7,988 nucleotides of DNA from Mycoplasmatota bacterium (GTDB lineage Bacteria; Bacillota_I; Bacilli_A; Izemoplasmatales; Izemoplasmataceae), in the NCBI GenBank assembly GCA_022712785.1, contig JAFLJX010000131.1:1-7988 (forward strand), read 5' to 3'. The notes under the pieces were generated by a model that ran no database searches, was not told the DNA's origin, and saw only the letters and a program-made list of their open reading frames with translations. Below, in pieces: positions 1 to 4,463 of this stretch. Both the position numbers and the translations under genes were made by a program. Position 1 is the first letter of the stretch. Each line of letters begins with the position of its first letter.

Positions 1-352
1 CAGGTGGATACACTCTATCAAATCCCATTTTTTTAAATCTCTTTTCTACTTCTACTATATCTTGTTTACCTACAACTATATTTCCGCCAACATAAAGTTT
101 CACATGACCAAGACCTGCTTCATCACATTTTTCCTTCATGAAACGTACATCCATTTCTCCATGCCCGTATAAACTTGATACTAGTATTGCATTTGCATCT
201 GTCTCTATAGCTGCGTTGATAAAATCTTCTTGAGTTGACAAAACACCAATATTTACCACGTTATAACCGTTTTCGGTTAAAACGAAATCAATAATTTTAT
301 TTCCAACTGCATGAACATCTGCACCAATCACACCAATAACCACAGTTTTCAT
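1..352 (-). CDS. glmS: Glutamate mutase sigma subunit (methylaspartate mutase S), 3' end cut by window edge
   Basis: The first 117 codons can be read, starting at the ATG at 352. The protein is the small B12-binding subunit of adenosylcobalamin-dependent glutamate mutase (also called mamA/mutS), which interconverts glutamate and 3-methylaspartate in the cytoplasm with the catalytic epsilon subunit. It begins MKTVVIGVIGADVHAVGNK. This contains the DxHxxG motif (residues 11-16), whose His is the lower axial cobalt ligand in this family. Further on are the SSLYG segment (about 63-67) and the VGGNIVVGK nucleotide-tail pocket (about 91-99). It closely resembles the clostridial protein as I recall it; the family is about 135-137 residues, so roughly 20 are missing. 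The start is fixed by a perfect AGGAGG 8 nt upstream. The gene lies behind its own promoter and a structured leader. The epsilon subunit and methylaspartate ammonia-lyase would be expected further left, outside the window. This is not glucosamine-6-phosphate synthase, which shares the symbol. Confidence 0.95.
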   Translation of the reverse strand, partial: MKTVVIGVIGADVHAVGNKIIDFVLTENGYNVVNIGVLSTQEDFINAAIETDANAILVSSLYGHGEMDVRFMKEKCDEAGLGHVKLYVGGNIVVGKQDIVEVEKRFKKMGFDRVYPP

Positions 353-360
353 AAGTAAAT

Positions 361-366
361 CCTCCT
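361..366 (-). promoter_or_regulatory. Ribosome binding site of glmS
   Basis: A perfect AGGAGG on the minus strand, 8 nt before the glmS ATG at 352. It decides the start. Its AGGA part (366-363) can also pair with a UCCU in the hairpin just upstream (381-378), so it may be a regulated site. Confidence 0.9.
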
Positions 367-377
367 AAAATAGTAAA

Positions 378-410
378 AGGACCTTTATCTAATTTCTAGA
401 TAAAACTCCT
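378..410 (-). promoter_or_regulatory. Hairpin before the glmS RBS (possible attenuator or expression platform)
   Basis: In the minus-strand transcript, 410-397 pairs with 391-378 around a 5-nt loop GAAAU (396-392). AGGA (410-407) pairs with UCCU (381-378), followed by a G·G mismatch, a U·G pair and eight A-U/C-G pairs. The 3' side runs into UUUU, then ACUAUUUU, then the AGGAGG. The shape suits either a weak intrinsic terminator or a hairpin controlling access to the ribosome binding site. The pairing is read directly from the sequence; the regulatory role is inferred. Confidence 0.55.
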
Positions 411-437
411 ATTTTTTATTCATAATATATAGTTGTG

Positions 438-528
438 AAACAAAGGTCGTTTTGTGAAAAACGGCTGACGCTAAAGTTGAGTTCTCTTTTTACATTTAAG
501 AATGTTCTCATCTTTGTTACCTCTGATC
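438..528 (-). ncRNA. Structured 5' leader of glmS: candidate three-way-junction cis-regulatory RNA
   Basis: The minus-strand transcript can fold into a compact three-way junction. P1 pairs 528-519 with 447-438, with one U·U mismatch and two G·U pairs. P2 pairs 515-507 (AAAGAUGAG) with 481-473 (CUCAACUUU), with one A·A mismatch, and is capped by ACAUU/AAUGU (505-501/496-492). P3 is CGUUUU-UCAC-AAAACG (463-448), perfect and directly abutting P1. The unpaired AGCGUCAGC (472-464) joins P2 to P3. An alternative P1 (518-512 with 445-439) is also possible. I see no B12 box (GCCACTG), L-box, T-box, SAM, TPP or glycine signature, so the class is unknown. The element lies between the promoter and an RBS-proximal hairpin, as riboswitch aptamers do. 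That it senses a ligand is inference. Confidence 0.45.
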
Positions 529-562
529 ATTTTTGATTAATATATTTGAAATATATACTCAT

Positions 563-590
563 ATTATACATAATTAAAATCATAAAGCAA
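563..590 (-). promoter_or_regulatory. Sigma-A-type promoter for glmS
   Basis: On the minus strand, the -35 element is TTGCTT (590-585), then a 16-nt spacer, then a perfect -10 TATAAT (568-563). Transcription would begin near 556 and give a leader of about 204 nt before the ATG. The predicted 5' end starts with a small A/U hairpin (556-540, ATATATT against AATATAT with a short loop). This is the best promoter match in the intergenic region. Confidence 0.75.
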
Positions 591-609
591 GGGTTTTAGT
601 ATAAAATTT

Positions 610-623
610 TGTAAGCGTTTGTA
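610..623. promoter_or_regulatory. cre-like (catabolite-responsive element) site upstream of the glmS promoter
   Basis: TGTAAGCGTTTGTA on the plus strand matches 12 of 14 positions of the CcpA consensus TGWAANCGNTNWCA; the near-palindromic AAGCGTTT core is intact and the two mismatches are in the right half. It is centred about 60 bp upstream of the predicted glmS start point. In Bacillota, cre sites in that position tend to activate rather than block. No ccpA gene is visible here and a chance match is possible. Confidence 0.35.
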
Positions 624-641
624 GATAAGGATATATTTAAT

Positions 642-669
642 AAAAAAACACCGATTAACCGGTGTTTTT
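642..669 (-). terminator. Intrinsic terminator of the priA-fmt-lemA-like gene run
   Basis: A hairpin with a core stem AACACCG/CGGTGTT (647-653 with 660-666), a 6-nt loop (654-659), and a stem extended by A-T pairs on both sides. On the minus strand the stem is followed by a run of seven U (648-642). It lies about 55 bp after the LemA-like stop codon and separates that run from the glmS unit. The T-run at 665-669 would let it work on the plus strand too, but there is no plus-strand gene to terminate. Confidence 0.9.
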
Positions 670-724
670 AGTTTAAAATCCATTTTTAGATAAGCAAATT
701 AATCAATAACTAATGTTTTTCTAA

Positions 725-1204
725 TTATCCAAAATACTCTATCACATGAAGTCCCATTTTCATCGAGAGAAATCTCGAAGGGAATAAGCTTATTCTTTGA
801 TTATAAATAAGCACTTTAGAATTATATATTCTTCTTGCTTTTTGTAGTTCTTCGAACTTCTCTTTTACAATATCCAACTTAACATCATCGAGTTCTTCGA
901 TTTTATTATAAATTTTATTTAAAATCAAAAATATATTTTGTCTTTCAACCAACATTAGATATCTTAGTTTTTTTCTCTTGTATTTAGAAAGTCTTTTTAG
1001 ATATTTTTTATTCTCACTAGACTCAAGTTCTGGATTGTATTCTGTGAATAAAATTGTAGTTTCTAATAGTAATTTATGAAAAATCACATCTTTAACTGCA
1101 ACTTCTTTCCATAAAGCCAGTAATTTATATCTCAATCTTAAATAGTATAACCCAACTAAAACTGCAATTGATAGAAACAATATAGAATTTGCTATATATC
1201 CCAT
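725..1204 (-). CDS. Short LemA-like membrane protein
   Basis: 159 residues with a hydrophobic N-terminal segment (about 5-23) as a single membrane anchor, then a charged, largely helical domain. The C-terminal part carries the hallmarks of the LemA family: an ARRIYNSKV…YN stretch (123-135), FPS (141-143) and a terminal EYFG resembling the family's usual YF(E/D) end. LemA proteins are N-terminally anchored four-helix bundles of unclear biochemical role. This copy is shorter than the usual 180-190 residues, and the normally conserved NLV and EAYPDLKA segments of the middle helices are not recognisable, so it is a divergent relative. The start is set by AGGAG (1216-1212) 7 nt upstream. That site overlaps the TAG stop of the pseudo-HD-GYP gene, so the two are probably translationally coupled and may act together at the membrane. 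A terminator follows. Confidence 0.75.
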   Translation of the reverse strand: MGYIANSILFLSIAVLVGLYYLRLRYKLLALWKEVAVKDVIFHKLLLETTILFTEYNPELESSENKKYLKRLSKYKRKKLRYLMLVERQNIFLILNKIYNKIEELDDVKLDIVKEKFEELQKARRIYNSKVLIYNQRISLFPSRFLSMKMGLHVIEYFG

Positions 1205-1214
1205 AATCTAACTC

Positions 1215-2891
1215 CTAACTAGTGTATTTGTATTTATCGTAGAAAGATTCAAATTCTGATTCATACTTAATAAATCTATCCAAAATATATGGTTCGAAAT
1301 ACTCTTTGAATTCTAATTGTAGTAAATCTATAACTCTTGTATGTTTCAATTTATTTTTATAATTTCTGTTTTGCCTCAATATATCATACATCTCAGCCAT
1401 GAGAATAACTTGACCTTCTTGGCTTCTTTGTACTCTTTTCATTCTTTCTGTAAACCCAGGTTCAATTGTTTTTTCAAAATGAGCTCTGATAATGTCTTCA
1501 CTTTTTTGATTCAATTGAAGTCTTTTGATAATTACAGAACCTAAAATTGTTTTTTCTCTAATTACTTGATAATCTTTTTCATTTAAGGCTTCTTTTCCTT
1601 CGTATTCTAATATTGATAAGTTTTGTACTTTTTCAATATGAATTACACTGTAATCATATATTTCTGTACATACATTAGAGCTTAATCCCAGGACGCTTGC
1701 TAGCCTACTGGCAAGTTCAGCTAATCTATGGACTTCTTCTATATTCTGATTTATAGTATTAGAATTAAAAACTCCGATTACATCAAATACATCTCCAACC
1801 ACAGCTTTAAAATCTATTTCTAGTTCTCTTCTTTTAATAAGTTCCACTTTACGTTTACTATTCATCATTTCACCAATTGAGACTGACGAATACAATGCTA
1901 CAAAGAATACAATAAGTAAAATGGTTCTAAGAATAATATCAATTGTTACATTATAATTGTCTACTGCTAAGAAATTATACAGATTCGTAATTCCGTCTAT
2001 TTCATGTAAAGGATACAATATAAAAATATGTAAAACCGTCATAAATACTATAACCCACTTAGAAAGTATTCTAAGTAAAGTAGCATCTTGATAAAGAGCT
2101 ATAACTACTAAGGCAAAATAGATTAATATATATCCTGCTTGTGCAATTGATGCGTCTGTTGCAGCATAAAAAGCTCGATTAATTACCTCGATTTCACTAA
2201 CACTAACAGCAGTCTCTATAAGATCTGGATTGCTTATATTTTGGATAACTCCCCCTACAAGAGAATTCAATACTTCAGTAACTTTTAAATCAGTTGCGCT
2301 CCATACTAATTTAATATAAACACCAAAACTTGCAACCAGTATATACACACTACCTATATACATAGCAAGTTGTTGCTTTAATAGTGTCCTTGGTTCTTCA
2401 TGAATTATTTTCTTTAATGATGTATTAATCGCAAACATTACAATTGCAAATCCAGCAATTATTACATAATTTGGATCTTGATTCCCAATAATTGTGAATA
2501 TAAACAAAACAATATTGGCAAGCATTAAGATATTTTTATTAACTATATTTCTTCTATACAAAACTGATGTATCATCTAGGATGTCTACACCTGCTTCAAA
2601 ATTAAATTTATCGGATAGTCTCTTCCATAATTTCTTATAAATAATTGTAAGTTTTCTTCTAAAAGTTGATGGTTTTGAAGACACTTCCTTTTTCTTTGTT
2701 CCTGGATAATATATCCTAACCTTTTCAGATAAGTCTTTAAAGAATACAGCAATCTTATCAGTGAAAGTTTGCTTATTAGGATCAATTCCTTTTTTAAGCT
2801 CATCTATGTACTTTTTCAATTCCTCTGGTTCTTCTTTTGGAGTTTGTCTTTTGAAAAAGTCATCAATGTTCTTTTGATTTCTTCCCATCAT
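1215..2891 (-). CDS. Multi-pass membrane protein with degenerate HD-GYP domain
   Basis: 558 residues in three parts. Residues 1-115 are a charged, Lys-rich cytoplasmic region. Residues about 120-340 hold some six membrane segments (120-136, 142-157, 175-196, 252-267, 272-293, 317-337), with a probable extracytoplasmic loop near 197-250. Residues about 362-545 follow the layout of an HD-GYP cyclic-di-GMP phosphodiesterase, but the metal site is eroded. The first His remains (H388); the HDxGK box reads IHIEKV (417-422), without the Asp. The second His-Pro box is KT, HHE is HFE (471-473), GYP is GFT (479-481), and the AD of the next box is AE (499-500). D503, a YK pair and the FEP (532-534, family FDP) persist. 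I infer a catalytically dead, perhaps ligand-sensing domain. Two adjacent ATGs lie 4 and 7 nt from GGGG of the SD, so 557 residues is equally possible. Confidence 0.8.
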   Translation of the reverse strand: MMGRNQKNIDDFFKRQTPKEEPEELKKYIDELKKGIDPNKQTFTDKIAVFFKDLSEKVRIYYPGTKKKEVSSKPSTFRRKLTIIYKKLWKRLSDKFNFEAGVDILDDTSVLYRRNIVNKNILMLANIVLFIFTIIGNQDPNYVIIAGFAIVMFAINTSLKKIIHEEPRTLLKQQLAMYIGSVYILVASFGVYIKLVWSATDLKVTEVLNSLVGGVIQNISNPDLIETAVSVSEIEVINRAFYAATDASIAQAGYILIYFALVVIALYQDATLLRILSKWVIVFMTVLHIFILYPLHEIDGITNLYNFLAVDNYNVTIDIILRTILLIVFFVALYSSVSIGEMMNSKRKVELIKRRELEIDFKAVVGDVFDVIGVFNSNTINQNIEEVHRLAELASRLASVLGLSSNVCTEIYDYSVIHIEKVQNLSILEYEGKEALNEKDYQVIREKTILGSVIIKRLQLNQKSEDIIRAHFEKTIEPGFTERMKRVQRSQEGQVILMAEMYDILRQNRNYKNKLKHTRVIDLLQLEFKEYFEPYILDRFIKYESEFESFYDKYKYTS

Positions 2892-2898
2892 TTCACCC

Positions 2899-3462
2899 CT
2901 ATAGATCTAAATCTAGTTTAATTTCCTTAACCGTTGGATCTTTTCTTGCTTCTTCTTCATTAATTACTTGAGCAATCCTAGTTGATGCAGCTGCAGCTAT
3001 TGCTCCAACTATATCATCCATAAATGTATGACACATGCCACCTTCGTGTTTACCATCTTCATTAAGTCTATCTACAACTAGAGGTTTATTTACATCAATA
3101 TCACCAAAATTTGTTTTACCGATAGTTCCATAAAGTCCAGCAATTTCTAAACCGAATAATTCATCAATCCCAAACATTCCTAAATCTTTTTTTAGGATAT
3201 CATAAATTGGACCTTTAATTACTTTTTCATCAGTTAGTCTATCAATTTCTGCACCTAACTGTAATAAATGAAAAGTATCTCTTAAAGACAAGATTTTTTC
3301 AACTGATTCAACAGCTTCACCCATTGTAATATTGTCACTCCATTTTGCTTGTTGTTTGAATGCAACTTCAGCAATCTCAGGAACTGTAACTGTTCTTTCT
3401 AATAATGTTTTAATATTCATTTCAAGCATTTCTTCACGCGAAAATAATGTTCTACCACTCAT
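2899..3462 (-). CDS. Phosphatidylglycerophosphatase A-like protein (YutG/LtrC family)
   Basis: 187 residues, matching the Bacillus YutG / Listeria LtrC branch of the PgpA family as I know it. The family signatures are present: an N-terminal helical part with LLERTVTVPEIAEVAF (20-35), then GTIGKTNFGDIDVNKP (112-127), and the very conserved HTFMDDIVGAIAAAA (145-159) followed by RIAQ. The paired Asp (149-150) corresponds to the DD motif of PgpA. PgpA removes the phosphate from phosphatidylglycerophosphate to give phosphatidylglycerol. Whether the YutG branch does this is less certain, as it lacks PgpA's hydrophobic C-terminal segments and looks soluble. The start is supported by AGAGGTGA 7 nt upstream. 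The 39-nt gap to fmt holds an extended -10 promoter, so this gene may head a three-gene unit with the pseudo-HD-GYP and LemA-like genes. Its TAG stop overlaps the next gene's SD. Confidence 0.85.
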   Translation of the reverse strand: MSGRTLFSREEMLEMNIKTLLERTVTVPEIAEVAFKQQAKWSDNITMGEAVESVEKILSLRDTFHLLQLGAEIDRLTDEKVIKGPIYDILKKDLGMFGIDELFGLEIAGLYGTIGKTNFGDIDVNKPLVVDRLNEDGKHEGGMCHTFMDDIVGAIAAAASTRIAQVINEEEARKDPTVKEIKLDLDL

Positions 3463-3482
3463 ACAATCACCTCTATTTTTAT

Positions 3483-3491
3483 ATTATATCA
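3483..3491 (-). promoter_or_regulatory. Extended -10 promoter candidate before the PgpA-like gene
   Basis: TGATATAAT on the minus strand (3491-3483) is a perfect extended -10 (TGnTATAAT). The -35 region, near the fmt stop codon, is poor (TTTATT at best), as expected for extended -10 promoters. The start point would be near 3476, leaving a leader of about 14 nt that includes the AGAGGTGA. It could express the last three genes independently of fmt. In such AT-rich DNA a chance match remains possible. Confidence 0.5.
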
Positions 3492-3501
3492 TAATTAACA
3501 A

Positions 3502-4449
3502 TTAAATAAACTGTTTCTGTTCAGCAATTAAGTTTCTCCCGGCACCATTTAGAAAGACTTTAACTCTTTGTTTTGTCTTACCTTCTAATTGAACTGCGGT
3601 AATTTTTATTACTCCATTTAAACACTTAACACCTATTGAATCTTTAAAGACTTTAACAATTAAACCATTAGGATCTTCACTATGTGATTCTTCAAAACTT
3701 TCACAAGGAAATTTTTCAACACTTAGAATTTTAATACTTTTCCCATCAATCATTGTGTAACAGCTTGGCTCAGGACTAAATGATCTAACATGAGCTTCAA
3801 TCTCAGACATTCCTAAATTCCAGTTGATTCTTTCTTCTTCTCTTTTTAAATTATATGCATAAGTAACTAGGTGTTGATCTTGAGGAATACGATTATTTGT
3901 CCCCTCTATAATTGATGGAAGAGTTTCTAATAATAATTCTTTTCCTAAAATACTTAATTTATCAAATAAAATTCCAGATGTATAATTTGGCATTATACTA
4001 ATACTTCTATTTGAAATTATATCTCCACTATCCATTTTATATGCCATATACATAATTGTTACTCCCGTAGTAGTATGTAATCTTTTAATAGCTCTTTGAA
4101 TAGGAGCTCCACCTCTTAATAAAGGTAGTAAACTACCATGAACATTGATTGCTCCAAGTCGTGGATAATCAATTACTTCATTAGGAATCATTTGACCATA
4201 GGCCGCAGTAATAATTATATCTGGTTTAGCTTCTAATATTCTTGCATAGTCTAACTTCATGTTTATTGGTTGGAATACTTCTATTCCAAGTTCTAATGCT
4301 TTTTCTTTAACTGGACTAAAAGTTAATACCTTTTTTCTTCCAACTAATTTATCTGGTTGAGTTACAACTAGATTAACTCCATATTCTCCATGTACTGCTT
4401 CTAGTATTCTCACACTAAATTCAGGTGTACCCATAAATACTATGTTCAT
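3502..4449 (-). CDS. fmt: Methionyl-tRNA formyltransferase
   Basis: 315 residues, the usual family length. It transfers the formyl group of 10-formyl-tetrahydrofolate to Met-tRNA(fMet), making the initiator tRNA. The N-terminal formyltransferase domain begins MNIVFMGTPEF. It holds AINVHGSLLP with N102, H104 and S106, then RGGAPIQRAI (112-121) and MDSGD (139-143). D140 aligns with E. coli catalytic D147. The usual GLDTGD is altered to YKMDSGD, but the Asp is kept. The OB-like C-terminal domain is complete (about 205-310). I chose the ATG at 4449, 9 nt after AGGAG (4463-4459). An ATG nine bases earlier (4458) directly abuts that AGGAG and could not use it. The SD overlaps the priA TAG stop, implying coupling. 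Many Bacillota have def (peptide deformylase) between priA and fmt; it is absent here. Confidence 0.97.
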   Translation of the reverse strand: MNIVFMGTPEFSVRILEAVHGEYGVNLVVTQPDKLVGRKKVLTFSPVKEKALELGIEVFQPINMKLDYARILEAKPDIIITAAYGQMIPNEVIDYPRLGAINVHGSLLPLLRGGAPIQRAIKRLHTTTGVTIMYMAYKMDSGDIISNRSISIMPNYTSGILFDKLSILGKELLLETLPSIIEGTNNRIPQDQHLVTYAYNLKREEERINWNLGMSEIEAHVRSFSPEPSCYTMIDGKSIKILSVEKFPCESFEESHSEDPNGLIVKVFKDSIGVKCLNGVIKITAVQLEGKTKQRVKVFLNGAGRNLIAEQKQFI

Positions 4450-4458
4450 AAAAATCAT

Positions 4459-4463
4459 CTCCT
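4459..4463 (-). promoter_or_regulatory. Ribosome binding site of fmt, overlapping the priA stop
   Basis: AGGAG on the minus strand, 9 nt before the ATG at 4449 and with no gap to the in-frame ATG at 4458, so it selects the downstream start. Its first bases are the AG of the priA TAG stop codon (4464-4462). Confidence 0.85.

Noticed and set aside
438..528. Lysine (L-box) riboswitch
   Set aside because: AGAGGU…AGAUGAG faintly recalls the L-box 5' part, but the conserved GCCGAAG, AAAGG and CUGUC elements and the five-way junction are missing.
353..560. Adenosylcobalamin riboswitch before glmS
   Set aside because: Expected from the B12-dependent enzyme, but no B12 box (GCCACTG) or typical core is present on the minus strand; kept only as an unclassified leader.
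1341..1544. Plus-strand open frame inside the pseudo-HD-GYP gene
   Set aside because: Antisense to a well-supported gene, Phe/Ser-rich composition typical of the reverse of Lys/Glu-rich coding sequence, no supporting RBS context.
2585..2803. Second minus-strand frame inside the pseudo-HD-GYP gene
   Set aside because: Lies wholly within the N-terminal coding part of that gene in another frame; no family resemblance.
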